Shown: one piece after another, positions 32,654 through 39,890 of the stretch
How positions within the stretch are numbered: position 1 is the stretch's first letter
Layout: every line of letters begins with the position of its first letter
Assembly: GCA_964534315.1 (NCBI GenBank)
Contig: CAZHOV010000032.1
Location: forward strand, 1-39,890
Direction of reading: 5' to 3'
Source of the DNA: CAZHOV01 sp964534315
GTDB lineage: Bacteria; Bacteroidota; Bacteroidia; Chitinophagales; Saprospiraceae
Length of the DNA: 39,890 bases
Notes under the pieces: model-generated
What the model was told of the DNA's origin: nothing
The model's database searches: none
Seen by the model: the letters and a program-made list of their open reading frames with translations, nothing else
Position numbers and translations under genes: made by a program

Positions 32654-34327
32654 CTACCGTTGTATGACCACTTTCACCGTCTCCGTTCCGTTTATTCGGA
32701 TAAAATAGAGTCCCGGGTCCCAGTCGGATGTATTGAGGTATTTTCTTCCTCCGGCAATTTTCATCGGTTCTATAAGGGGTCGTCCTAACAGATCAAATAC
32801 TTCGAAGGTCACGTAAAATCCTCCTTCCCAGGTCAAGGTGATCATCTGATCTGCAGGGTTAGGTGCAATTTGAAGATCGTATTGTTTTGCCTGTTCAAAA
32901 GTCGGTAAGATCTGATTGCAAATGGTAGAATCCGGGTTCTGCTCGATCCAGCCTTTCGGACTCAGATCTTTTCCGTCAAACGCAGCATAATCCAGCGGAT
33001 ATCGAGTCATACGGAAGGTCAGATTATCATTCAATGTTAACGTATCTCCCTGTGAAACGGGCACTCCCCCATCTAAAGGCGTTTTATACTCCCAGGCAAT
33101 TTCATTATCCGGAGTCAATTCTACCGCATAACCAGTTCTGCCGGCACAGAGCAAAAAATTACCATTGGGAAGATACTGCGTACTGGATAACCCTGTCGAA
33201 TAAAGTGCTGAAGGAATCGGGTGTTTGACCGTCACCAAAAATTCTTCAGGCCCCCAGATATCTCCATTTTTAGGGTATTCCCATGCATACATATCAAAAC
33301 CCGGATCAAAAATATTGGCTGTTGAGAATGCCGTATCCACCCGATTGTTAAAAACAGATAATTTCCCAAAAAACGGATCAAAAGGATCAACAAAATCATC
33401 TATCCATTTAACATCATGCTGAAAGAAAAGCATCTGGTCTTCTGCTGTTCCCCTTCGATAAACGAGGGGATTTCCGTAGCGATACATTAAATCGCCTCCA
33501 ATACCGCTAAATCCGCCGGTGTGCCCGGCAGCTTGCTGGGTGGTGGTAGAATGATCAATAATCCAGACTTCACTGATAAATGGAATACTCAAGATAACCT
33601 GATCATTAATAGGATCATAATCCAATGAATTCGAATGCATCCAATCAGCTCCGCCATCATTGGTGGTATAATTGATATCCATTAGTTCCGGATGGTCCTC
33701 CACTACGCCAAAGTTGTCTTTAGTAGGATCAAAATCCTGAACCAGGTGGTCCCAGATATGCCATTCCCAGACGATCTCGTCTGTCTCGGGATCTACTTCG
33801 AGGATATAATCCGGCCAAAGTTCTCCATCCGGCAGCAGAGCAGTGTCGCGGCCCGCCTGAATAGCCTCGGCCGCCGTTTTATTCTCCCAGGCGATCATTA
33901 AGATGGTTTCATCTTCCGTGATGGCAATGTCATGATGGAGGCGATCCAGGGAGTCATTCAGCGTAAAACTCCATTCCAGATTATTGTCCCAATCCCGGAT
34001 TTCCACCGTAGCTCCACCACCACCGGCCCATATTGGGTCATTGACAACGGCAGCCGGCCTTTTGGTCTTAACCAGACGGCCATCTTCCAATAAATAAGCT
34101 GTATTGCCCGGCCGGAAATTGGTATCATCTTCCCACACATGCACGATCTCTCCACAGTTATTAAGTAAATATACGTTCGGCTGGTTGTGTGGATAGATTA
34201 GGTTGTAACCATCAAAGGCTTTGGTGGGATTATAGGATAATAATCCTACTGTATTATTAGTAGATTGACCATATCCAGAATAGCCAAATACATTGGTTAG
34301 GATAAAGAGAAGTAAAAATCTTTTCAT
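32654..34327 (-). CDS. Arylsulfotransferase (ASST)-like beta-propeller protein with T9SS sorting domain
   Basis: This 557-aa secreted protein has a signal peptide (residues 1-20, ending SGYGQ). The body is a six-bladed propeller of the ASST type (AFDGYNLIYPHNQPNVYLLN; LHHDIAITEDETILMIAWEN; DYILEVDPETDEIVWEWHIW; ADWMHSNSLDYDPINDQVIL). Several conserved His fit the sulfuryl-transfer centre. The last ~80 residues are a T9SS type A domain (LQIAPNPADQMITLTW ... DPGLYFIRINGTE). In Bacteroidota these proteins are common, but their acceptors are unknown and catalytic activity is unproven. A consensus promoter lies about 50 nt upstream. Confidence 0.88.
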   Translation of the reverse strand: MKRFLLLFILTNVFGYSGYGQSTNNTVGLLSYNPTKAFDGYNLIYPHNQPNVYLLNNCGEIVHVWEDDTNFRPGNTAYLLEDGRLVKTKRPAAVVNDPIWAGGGGATVEIRDWDNNLEWSFTLNDSLDRLHHDIAITEDETILMIAWENKTAAEAIQAGRDTALLPDGELWPDYILEVDPETDEIVWEWHIWDHLVQDFDPTKDNFGVVEDHPELMDINYTTNDGGADWMHSNSLDYDPINDQVILSIPFISEVWIIDHSTTTQQAAGHTGGFSGIGGDLMYRYGNPLVYRRGTAEDQMLFFQHDVKWIDDFVDPFDPFFGKLSVFNNRVDTAFSTANIFDPGFDMYAWEYPKNGDIWGPEEFLVTVKHPIPSALYSTGLSSTQYLPNGNFLLCAGRTGYAVELTPDNEIAWEYKTPLDGGVPVSQGDTLTLNDNLTFRMTRYPLDYAAFDGKDLSPKGWIEQNPDSTICNQILPTFEQAKQYDLQIAPNPADQMITLTWEGGFYVTFEVFDLLGRPLIEPMKIAGGRKYLNTSDWDPGLYFIRINGTETVKVVIQR

Positions 34328-34376
34328 ATGGAATTGATTAATTTTTTTTACGATAAAAACTTAAGATAAAATTTTT

Positions 34377-34406
34377 CAAATCTATTTTCTCAAAAAACAA
34401 AGCCAA
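34377..34406 (-). promoter_or_regulatory. Consensus promoter for the ASST-like gene
   Basis: Read on the minus strand: TTG (34404-34406), 19 nt, TAGATTTG (34377-34384), matching TTG-N19-TAnnTTTG. It would start transcription around 34370, about 43 nt before the ATG at 34327. The rest of the 302-bp spacer (34328-34629) is AT-rich, with no gene seen. Confidence 0.6.
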
Positions 34407-34629
34407 TGTAATTTTTTTTCTAAAAATATTACCATTTGATTCCAAACCTCCAAAAAGGTCGTACAGCTAAGTGCCCCTGGTAATTAAAATATTTTCATAG
34501 AAATAATTAATTCGTTAAATCATTTGTTTTCGTAAATTTAGGGATGTTGTTCCATAATTTGGGCTGAAAATCCTGGTATGTATAAAAGTAGACCGAACCA
34601 AATACTTAATAAAAAATATAATTCCTATC

Positions 34630-36777
34630 ATGAACCAAATCAAAAAAACTTTTATTCTCCTACTAGTTCTGGGCGCTAGCTTCATTACCCCCCTAAAAGC
34701 TCAACAAGACATGAGCGTTCACTTCCTCAAAACAGTTCCTCAGAACCACCTGTTACGCCCCGGTAAAATGCCGGCACTAGATGGCTTTTTCCTATTCCCG
34801 GGACTATCCGGAGCAAGCGTTGGCTGGAATAATAACAGCTTTACCTTCCCCCAACTCAATCTTGGCTGGGACTCGAGAACTGCCGATCCCGACTATGAGG
34901 CCTTATTCAACAACATTCAAGATCTTGGGAAAGTAACCTTTCGGGGCACCATTCCCATCTTCGCTGTAGGTATTAAGGCTAAAAATGCATTTATCACCTT
35001 TGATATGTCTGACCGGATTGAAGGGAGCGCTTACTTTGGATCACCTTACATCGGGCTTAATCAAGTGGAAGACTTAAAAAACTATTCCTTTGGCGATGTC
35101 TATGATCTTTCTGACGTTGATCTTAACATTCTGCATTATCGATCTTATAATATCGGCTTCACCTACCAGATTAATCCCAACCTGAATGTTGGCGGAAGGA
35201 TCGGCTACACTGCCGGGCTGGAAAGTATCCGTACCGAAAATGCCGGGCTCTCCCTTATCGACCTTGGTAACGGGCTTTTCAGAGTCTCCGGAAATGCTTC
35301 TGTCTATTCTTCGGGAATCGGAAGATTAGAAGGCAAAGAGGAATTCAATGCCGGTTCCTATATCTTCAACTTTAGTAACCCCGGAATTGTCGGATCCCTT
35401 GGAGCAAGTTATAAACCTATTAAAAAATTAGAACTCCATGGCGGGTTTTACAACCTGGGTTTTATTAACTGGACCAATAATATCGGTACATCAGCCACCT
35501 TAGATACCGAAATTATTAATATCGAAGATCGCCTCGACAGTATCTATGTTGACTTAAAAAGAGAAGAGGACCCTGAGGTATCTGACTATCAGACAGGTCT
35601 TCCCGGCAACTTATTCCTTTCCGCAGAATACTTCTACAATGACAATATTGCTTTTGGAGTATTGCTAGAACCTTACTTCGCACGCAAAGAATGGTTTTTT
35701 AACACTTCTGTTTCTGCCAATTTCCAGGTCAAAAAATGGTTTGCTGCAACAATAAATTACAATATTATTAATAACGACTTTACCAGTTTCGGAACAGGTC
35801 TCAACGTTAATCTTGGCCCGGTTCAACTCTATGCAGTCACCGATAATTTACTCGGCCTTTTCGGGCAAGGACAAAATGTACACGTTGCAGGAGGGCTGAA
35901 TTTTGTATTCGGAACTCGAGCCTATAACATCGACCAGGATAAAGCCCTGAAAGAACAATTTGAGGTTGGACAGGATACAGAGGTCGCTCCTTCTGTTGAT
36001 AAATCCGCTGACCCTGGTACCAATACTAATACATTTAAATTTAGAGCTGTCGTACTTAGCTCTGACAGAACCACAGAAGTAGATCGGCTCACTATCGATG
36101 TGTATCAACGCTTTGAATCCGGAAGTTTAGAAAAAGTGTATACCACTAAGGTTAAAAAGAATACCTTCACATTAGCTCTAGACCCTGATGCTGAGTACTA
36201 TATCTGGCTAAAAAGTGAAGGGTATGAAGATAATAGATTCAAATTAGAACGAAACCCCGATACCGGTAAGTTACCCAACCAGCAAACGATTTATATGGCC
36301 CCCGAAGGTACTGAGGGAAAACCTCCGGCACCGGTACCTGTCCCTGAAGACAAAACTCCGAAATTAGACGTTCCGGAAGAAAATGAAGCTAAAGAAGAGC
36401 TGGAAAACCAAGCTGAAGAGCTTATTCCTACAGAAAAAAAGGAGGAAGCCGAAGAAATGATCGAAGAGAACATACCTGAAAAGCAGGATATCCCACAAGA
36501 AATTGAGGAAAATACAGCGCAACCCGAGATCGAAGAACCTGTTGTTCCGGAACCAAAACCAGAGACACCTTCGACGCCAGACGCTAATATTGGTGATCAA
36601 CTAACCGTCACATCAGCTACTATTCTCCAGGATGTACCCAATGAAAGTGGCAAAAGCCTGGCTCGCTTCTTCCCAGGAGATAAGGTGGAATTGATCGAAA
36701 AAACGAGTAAAAAATGGTGGAAAGTTTCCTTTAAAAATAAAGAAGGCTGGGTGCAAGCTGCGTTTTTAAAGCAATAA
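34630..36777 (+). CDS. DUF5723-type outer-membrane barrel fused through an acidic linker to an SH3 domain
   Basis: This 715-aa protein has a signal peptide (residues 1-24, ending LKAQ). Residues ~30-430 are an outer-membrane beta-barrel of the DUF5723 type (FPGLSGASVGWNNNSFTFPQ; SVSANFQVKKWFAATINYNI). Residues ~470-560 are a beta-rich domain (FKFRAVVLSSDRTTEVDRLT). A Pro/Glu-rich linker follows (~565-650), and an SH3-type domain makes up the last ~60 residues (GDQLTVTSATILQDVPNESG ... KWWKVSFKNKEGWVQAAFL). The SH3 domain would lie in the periplasm and could touch peptidoglycan, in the role OmpA domains play in other barrels. That role is inferred. Confidence 0.85.
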   Translation: MNQIKKTFILLLVLGASFITPLKAQQDMSVHFLKTVPQNHLLRPGKMPALDGFFLFPGLSGASVGWNNNSFTFPQLNLGWDSRTADPDYEALFNNIQDLGKVTFRGTIPIFAVGIKAKNAFITFDMSDRIEGSAYFGSPYIGLNQVEDLKNYSFGDVYDLSDVDLNILHYRSYNIGFTYQINPNLNVGGRIGYTAGLESIRTENAGLSLIDLGNGLFRVSGNASVYSSGIGRLEGKEEFNAGSYIFNFSNPGIVGSLGASYKPIKKLELHGGFYNLGFINWTNNIGTSATLDTEIINIEDRLDSIYVDLKREEDPEVSDYQTGLPGNLFLSAEYFYNDNIAFGVLLEPYFARKEWFFNTSVSANFQVKKWFAATINYNIINNDFTSFGTGLNVNLGPVQLYAVTDNLLGLFGQGQNVHVAGGLNFVFGTRAYNIDQDKALKEQFEVGQDTEVAPSVDKSADPGTNTNTFKFRAVVLSSDRTTEVDRLTIDVYQRFESGSLEKVYTTKVKKNTFTLALDPDAEYYIWLKSEGYEDNRFKLERNPDTGKLPNQQTIYMAPEGTEGKPPAPVPVPEDKTPKLDVPEENEAKEELENQAEELIPTEKKEEAEEMIEENIPEKQDIPQEIEENTAQPEIEEPVVPEPKPETPSTPDANIGDQLTVTSATILQDVPNESGKSLARFFPGDKVELIEKTSKKWWKVSFKNKEGWVQAAFLKQ

Positions 36778-36782
36778 TATTA

Positions 36783-36870
36783 GAGGGTGTCTCAAAACAC
36801 CGAACGTTCTTCTTTGAGAAGGCTGGTTTTGCAATAAAACCGAAGATTTTATTGCAAAACCACCCTTCTC
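36783..36870. repeat. Dispersed GAGGGTGTCTCAAAACAC motif and 24-nt-arm hairpin
   Basis: The motif at 36783-36800 is identical to 25438-25455. A hairpin follows: arms 36816-36839 and 36847-36870 pair with a single mismatch. On the minus strand the loop reads TCTTCGG, so it can close with a stable cUUCGg tetraloop. It lies between the DUF5723 stop and the 3' end of the leftward tRNA gene and may end both transcripts, but no T-run follows in either direction. Confidence 0.75.
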
Positions 36871-36883
36871 GTTATAATTAATG

Positions 36884-36957
36884 TGGGCCCACAAGGACTT
36901 GAACCTTGGACCCCCTGATTATGAGTCAGGTGCTCTAACCAACTGAGCTATAGGCCC
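36884..36957 (-). tRNA. tRNA with CAT anticodon (Met, or Ile2 read after lysidine modification)
   Basis: A complete 74-nt cloverleaf on the minus strand: acceptor GGGCCTA/TGGGCCC, D-arm GCTC-AGTTGGTTA-GAGC, anticodon arm CCTGA-CTCATAA-TCAGG, T-arm CAAGG-TTCAAGT-CCTTG, discriminator A, and no encoded CCA. The G-rich acceptor stem resembles tRNA-Ile more than elongator tRNA-Met, so it may be the minor tRNA-Ile(CAU) modified by TilS. Sequence alone does not settle this. Confidence 0.95.
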
Positions 36958-37114
36958 TATATGCAACGGTGAAATCGTCTGCTATTAATACTTGACGCAG
37001 CCATTGTTGCGTAAAATCTAAAAAGATACGAATAACCGATTCTTTCAGATTGGTAAATTGCACGCAAATTTACATATTTGCAACACATCATGCAAATCCT
37101 TTAGTTCCTTATTC

Positions 37115-37744
37115 ATGCAAAATATAAAAAATCTAATTTTCGACTTTGGAAGAGTCCTTATCGATATTGAGCCCGAGCGAATGATCCAGGGGTTTAAAGA
37201 TCGCCTGGGTCCTGATTTTGAGCCCATTTATCAACGTTTCCAGGAGCGAAAATTATTTGATCAGCTTCAAGTGGGAAGAATCTCCGACGAAGCTTTTATC
37301 CACGCTATCCAACAGGAAACTAAATTTCGACTATCGCCAACGGAAATACTCGAGATCTGGAACCGGACCATCCTGACGATCCCCGCTCACCGCCTTTCTA
37401 TGCTAGCCGAGCTTAGAGCAAAATACAAGGTATCTCTACTCAGCAACACCAATAGCATTCATCTAAAACGTATTTTTTTACACCTCAAAAAAGACCACGG
37501 CGTAGAAGACTTCAACAACACCTTTTTCGACCATGTATTTTACTCCAATGAGATTAATCTGGCCAAACCAGATCCCCAAATTTATGAATACGTCATGGAT
37601 GAAACCGGTATGCAACCCGAAGAAATATTATTTATCGATGACCTCGAAGAAAACACCACCCAAGCCCAAATATTCGGCTGGAACACCATCACCCACAACC
37701 CTGAGGAGGAGATTGTAGAGGTGATGAGTGGCTTTTTGCGTTAA
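37115..37744 (+). CDS. HAD-superfamily hydrolase (subfamily IA)
   Basis: The start is ATG 37115 (MQNIKNLIFDFGRVLIDIEP; 209 aa). The upstream frame from TTG 37058 is rejected. Motif I is FDFGRVLID, the variant in which the second Asp is replaced by Gly (DxG), as in the DFGGVL subgroup. Motif II is LLSNTNSIH, the Lys motif NLAKPDPQIYEYV, and motif III ILFIDDLEENT. A helical cap lies between I and II. Relatives dephosphorylate small sugar or nucleotide phosphates; the substrate is unknown. Confidence 0.9.
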   Translation: MQNIKNLIFDFGRVLIDIEPERMIQGFKDRLGPDFEPIYQRFQERKLFDQLQVGRISDEAFIHAIQQETKFRLSPTEILEIWNRTILTIPAHRLSMLAELRAKYKVSLLSNTNSIHLKRIFLHLKKDHGVEDFNNTFFDHVFYSNEINLAKPDPQIYEYVMDETGMQPEEILFIDDLEENTTQAQIFGWNTITHNPEEEIVEVMSGFLR

Positions 37745-37821
37745 AAGAAATTGCTGCCACTACCAAAGTTCCCTGCAAAATCGTAAAATGCTCCTCTAAT
37801 GTCAGAATCATTGCCTTTTTT

Positions 37822-38001
37822 TTAGGGCTTTTCAATATCTCTTGTATTTTTTAAATCTCCTGCTACTACTTCACAGCGTTTAGGAACATGGGGTTCCTCC
37901 CCACTCCTAACCAAAGCTCTAATCTGATAACCGTCAATCAACAATCTTTCAGCAACGGGGCGACCGAGCATTCCCGAAGCACCAAAAAAAGCGATTTTCA
38001 T
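37822..38001 (-). pseudogene. Truncated NAD(P)-binding (NmrA-like, atypical SDR) protein
   Basis: From ATG 38001 on the minus strand, 59 codons encode a typical Rossmann start with a glycine motif (MKIAFFGASGMLGRPVAERL), then QIRALVRSGEE and VVAGDL. The frame stops at 37822-37824, far short of the ~210-290 aa of the family. The remaining 3' sequence up to the HAD gene does not continue the fold. The promoter (38033-38063) is intact, and the gene faces an HxlR regulator, a common pairing for NmrA-like quinone or NAD(P)H-binding proteins. It is a broken gene. Confidence 0.75.
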
Positions 38002-38032
38002 AAATTATTCTTTTTTCAAGTTAGACAATGCT

Positions 38033-38063
38033 CAAAAATATTGACGTTTTATAAGCAGACAAA
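38033..38063 (-). promoter_or_regulatory. Consensus promoter for the truncated NAD(P)-binding gene
   Basis: On the minus strand TTTG (38060-38063), 19 nt, TATTTTTG (38033-38040), a full match to the Bacteroidota promoter, about 32 nt upstream of the ATG at 38001. Confidence 0.6.
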
Positions 38064-38065
38064 AT

Positions 38066-38097
38066 TTTGGGTACTGTCAAAAATGTCAGTACATTTA
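38066..38097 (+). promoter_or_regulatory. HxlR promoter with overlapping palindromic operator
   Basis: TTTG (38066-38069), 20 nt, TACATTTA (38090-38097) is a near-consensus promoter for the gene at 38113. The perfect inverted repeat GTACTG-N10-CAGTAC (38071-38092) fills the space between -33 and -7, where a bound dimer would block RNA polymerase. TACT...AGTA half-sites are typical of HxlR/YodB/QorR-type operators, so this is probably the autoregulatory site of the HxlR protein. Confidence 0.7.
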
Positions 38098-38112
38098 TGA
38101 AAACTAATTGAT

Positions 38113-38502
38113 ATGAAAAAACAATTCAAATCAAAGTACCCGTTAAACCTTGAATTGACAGATGATAATGGTCGTCCTTTAAATTATTGCGGTATTCGAT
38201 GTTCTATGGAAGTGCTTGGAGGTAAGTGGAAACTGCTCATTGTTGCATCTTTGGCGAAAGGAAGTTTAAGGTTTAGTGAGCTAAAAAAAGACATTCCCGA
38301 GATCAGTGAAAAAATGCTGATTCGTTCTCTACAGGATTTGGAATATCATAAAATAGTTGACAGACTTGTTTATGAGCAAGTTCCCCCAAAAGTTGAATAC
38401 TCCCTTTCAGAGTATGGTCAAACAGTAATTCCACTTTTACATATACTTTTTCAATGGGGTGAAACGCATATTGAAAAGCATTCCGATTTGATTTTTCAAT
38501 AA
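38113..38502 (+). CDS. HxlR-family transcriptional regulator
   Basis: This 129-aa winged-helix protein has the HxlR core: CGIRCSMEVLGGKWKLLIVA, RFSELKKDIPEISEKMLIRS and PPKVEYSLSEYGQTVIPLLH. Cys residues near the N-terminus (LNYCGIRCS) lie where redox- or quinone-sensing members (YodB, HypR) have their reactive Cys. It is divergent from the truncated NAD(P)-binding gene, with its operator in the shared 111-bp spacer. Confidence 0.93.
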   Translation: MKKQFKSKYPLNLELTDDNGRPLNYCGIRCSMEVLGGKWKLLIVASLAKGSLRFSELKKDIPEISEKMLIRSLQDLEYHKIVDRLVYEQVPPKVEYSLSEYGQTVIPLLHILFQWGETHIEKHSDLIFQ

Positions 38503-38575
38503 CTTCTTTTTTAACTGTCGTGAATCTTTTGAATTAAGCTAAATAAAAGATGGCTTAATATGGTGTCTCAATTGT

Positions 38576-38645
38576 GCCCATAACGATAGTGCATACGCAG
38601 GCCGCAGCGACAGCAAGGCTTGATGTATGCACCTCTGTTCCAGGC
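38576..38645 (-). repeat. attC-like imperfect palindrome
   Basis: This 70-bp element can fold as one long stem. The outer boxes GCCCATAAC (38576-38584) and GTTCCAGGC (38637-38645) pair at 6 of 9 positions. They are followed by symmetric 4-nt unpaired spacers, a perfect 8-bp stem GTGCATAC/GTATGCAC (38589-38596, 38625-38632) and an inner GCC/GGC pair around a 13-nt loop. The AAC/GTT ends and the spacer between two stems recall integron attC sites, but the boxes do not match the R'/R'' consensus exactly. On the minus strand it begins 6 nt after the stop of the DUF5615 gene. A copy of GGTGTCTCAA lies at 38562-38571. Confidence 0.5.
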
Positions 38646-38651
38646 AGTTTT

Positions 38652-39008
38652 CTATTCGTGAATGATGATGGAGGTATTATTCAATTCCACCACTTTACTT
38701 CCAGAAGCAAAAGCACTTTCGATGGTATCAAAATTCTGCTCAAATAGCTTCATCAATTCTTTGTTAACAATATTACCAGTGGTGATCATTAAAATTCTTT
38801 CTGGTCTATTTGTTAAGATGTGATACTTTTGGAAATCGCTATCTTTAGATGTGACTATTCGTGATTGTTCATCTGCAATCCTAATGATATCAATATCCTC
38901 TGTTAAATTCTTCTCTGGTAAATCTCGGGTATGAATAGCATCATGACCTCTGTCAATCAGCCAATTCTTCAAGGTCATGGGTAGGTTGGCATCAATTAAA
39001 AATTTCAT
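38652..39008 (-). CDS. DUF5615 PIN-like toxin
   Basis: This 118-aa protein of the DUF5615 (PIN-like, VapC-related) family has the acidic active-site residues of a PIN nuclease: FLIDANLP (Asp), DRGHDAIHTRDL, and the late Asp pair in IVTSKDSDFQKY. Such proteins are the probable RNA-cleaving toxins paired with DUF433 antitoxins, and the partner gene lies 4 nt upstream on the same strand. Confidence 0.88.
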   Translation of the reverse strand: MKFLIDANLPMTLKNWLIDRGHDAIHTRDLPEKNLTEDIDIIRIADEQSRIVTSKDSDFQKYHILTNRPERILMITTGNIVNKELMKLFEQNFDTIESAFASGSKVVELNNTSIIIHE

Positions 39009-39012
39009 GGGA

Positions 39013-39255
39013 TCAGGCGGCTTTTACTTCCTGAATACTCTTTACTTTCATTAACCTGGAAGCAAATGCCAGGCAAGCTCTTATATCCTCAATTTCAAGA
39101 TCTGGATAATCTTCTAGAATTTCTTGATTAGTCATACCGGCCGCCAGTAAATCAAGAATGATTTCTACTGGATACCTCATATTTCTAATAGTTGGTTTAC
39201 CAAAAGAAATGTTTGGATTAATAGTGATCCGGTCTAACAAATTCTCCTCTGCCAT
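39013..39255 (-). CDS. DUF433 antitoxin
   Basis: This 80-aa protein matches the DUF433 family (ITINPNISFGKPTIRNMRYP; ILDLLAAGMTNQEILEDYPD; LEIEDIRACLAFAS). The helix-turn-helix-like second half is thought to bind DNA. It is the probable antitoxin and repressor of the DUF5615 toxin immediately downstream, transcribed as one unit. Confidence 0.88.
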   Translation of the reverse strand: MAEENLLDRITINPNISFGKPTIRNMRYPVEIILDLLAAGMTNQEILEDYPDLEIEDIRACLAFASRLMKVKSIQEVKAA

Positions 39256-39266
39256 TTGATTGTTTT

Positions 39267-39644
39267 TTATTTTCTCAATTTATTGTTTTTTTGTTCTTTT
39301 TTCAAATCTGTTTTGTAATTGAAAGATTCAGAAACAGATTTTAAGTTTGTATTTTTTGCAATGTTGAAAGCATAAAATATCAAGATGTTGAGCGCTTTTG
39401 TTTTTGTAGATTTGGTCAACACCCTATATCCTATGCTAGTTTGATCGATAATCTTGTAAGGCTCAAAAAACTTGATTAGCCAAGGTTGGCCCTCGATAAT
39501 AGAATCTCCTTGAATAATCAAAACTTCTTCATCTTCAGGGCCTATCCATTCTCCTTGCAACTTGCATTTAAGACAGTCCTCTATATCATTGCCATTACAA
39601 CTTCCAAGTAAGAGTATGAATAAAAGCCATAAATTACTGTTCAT
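39267..39644 (-). CDS. Small putative lipoprotein
   Basis: This 125-aa protein has a lipoprotein signal peptide (MNSNLWLLFILLLGSC, lipobox LGSC, lipidated Cys16). A short beta-rich segment follows (LQGEWIGPEDEEVLIIQGD), as in small lipocalin-like lipoproteins, and then a Lys-rich tail (LKKEQKNNKLRK). No known family is recognised with confidence. It lies 11 nt upstream of the antitoxin gene on the same strand and may be cotranscribed, but a functional link is not evident. Confidence 0.65.
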   Translation of the reverse strand: MNSNLWLLFILLLGSCNGNDIEDCLKCKLQGEWIGPEDEEVLIIQGDSIIEGQPWLIKFFEPYKIIDQTSIGYRVLTKSTKTKALNILIFYAFNIAKNTNLKSVSESFNYKTDLKKEQKNNKLRK

Positions 39645-39671
39645 TTTTTCTTATTGCATGGAACGCAAAGG

Positions 39672-39735
39672 AATACAACCCTCGCCCTCCCACCAACAAG
39701 CCAGTCCCACGCATCCGTTTGGCGGGGGTTGTATT
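39672..39735. repeat. Inverted repeat upstream of the lipoprotein gene
   Basis: AATACAACCCTCGCC (39672-39686) pairs with GGCGGGGGTTGTATT (39721-39735) with one G-U mismatch and a 34-nt loop. It is flanked by TGGAAC (39659-39664) and GTTGGA (39739-39744), a weaker version of the AAC/GTT arrangement at 38576-38645. With that element it brackets the lipoprotein and toxin-antitoxin genes. The remaining sequence to the window end (39745-39890) holds no gene I can support. Confidence 0.55.
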
Positions 39736-39890
39736 TCAGTTGGACAGCTGCGGCAGCTTATAGGGAAAAGCTTTTTAGCGTGTTCCTTTCTTTTGAACCT
39801 AAGATAGTGAAAAGAAATGTTTTTCGAACGATTTCGAACGATTTTGAGTAGAAGGGACAACACAGGAGAGAAGAATTTGTAGGTAAGAAC

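Noticed and set aside
38576..38645. Canonical integron attC site
   Set aside because: The outer boxes do not match the GTTRRRY/RYYYAAC consensus and no integrase is visible, so it is listed only as attC-like.

Overview
The window is a piece of a Bacteroidota chromosome, most likely from the Saprospiria/Lewinella-type marine or wastewater branch. The evidence is: three proteins with C-terminal type IX secretion (T9SS) sorting domains (12232-13410, 29868-30935, 32654-34327); outer-membrane families typical of the phylum (DUF5723, an OmpA protein with thrombospondin-3 repeats); a Rho factor with a long charged N-terminal insertion; an almost complete lack of Shine-Dalgarno sequences; and several promoters matching the Bacteroidota pattern TTTG-N19/20-TAnnTTTG. 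It is a draft assembly: a 10-N gap lies inside sufS, and rho carries an apparent 14-nt deletion.

Layout. 1-1160: 3' part of an OmpA/TSP3 protein. 1352-5824: serS facing rho, with a VWA-domain gene just behind rho. 5887-10504: two GT-C type membrane glycosyltransferases around a membrane-anchored M20 peptidase. 10602-13410: an ECF sigma factor, a membrane anti-sigma protein, a Spy/CnrX-like membrane protein and a His-rich Spy-like protein with a T9SS tail, probably an envelope or metal stress module. 13578-14120: a second ECF sigma factor under a strong consensus promoter overlapped by a perfect 15-bp inverted repeat. 14165-19935: meaB, a large protein with a nucleosidase-like C-terminus, a small conserved-looking protein, a HAD phosphatase, pgeF and an RluA-type pseudouridine synthase. 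20004-26932: a suf Fe-S assembly operon on the minus strand (sufB-sufC-sufD-sufS, then 791 bp of repeats, then sufE-sufT-rrf2). 27132-28304: a NupG-like nucleoside transporter. 28487-36777: accessory envelope genes, including an exported TPR-CYTH fusion and its CYTH-less TPR paralogue, a truncated kinase fragment, FG-GAP/T9SS, WG-repeat, arylsulfotransferase/T9SS and DUF5723-SH3 proteins. 36884-36957: a CAT-anticodon tRNA. 37115-39890: HAD hydrolase, a truncated NAD(P)-binding gene opposite an HxlR regulator with a clear operator, a DUF433/DUF5615 toxin-antitoxin pair and a small lipoprotein, the last three bracketed by large palindromes.

The points most worth a second look are the Sec-exported TPR-CYTH protein with all expected catalytic residues, the sigma/anti-sigma/Spy-like/T9SS module, the inverted repeat over the second sigma-factor promoter, a 410-nt stretch with no G on the + strand next to a 277-bp MITE-like element within the suf locus, a dispersed GAGGGTGTCTCAAAA-type repeat associated with hairpins at gene ends, and the attC-like palindrome immediately 3' of the toxin-antitoxin pair.
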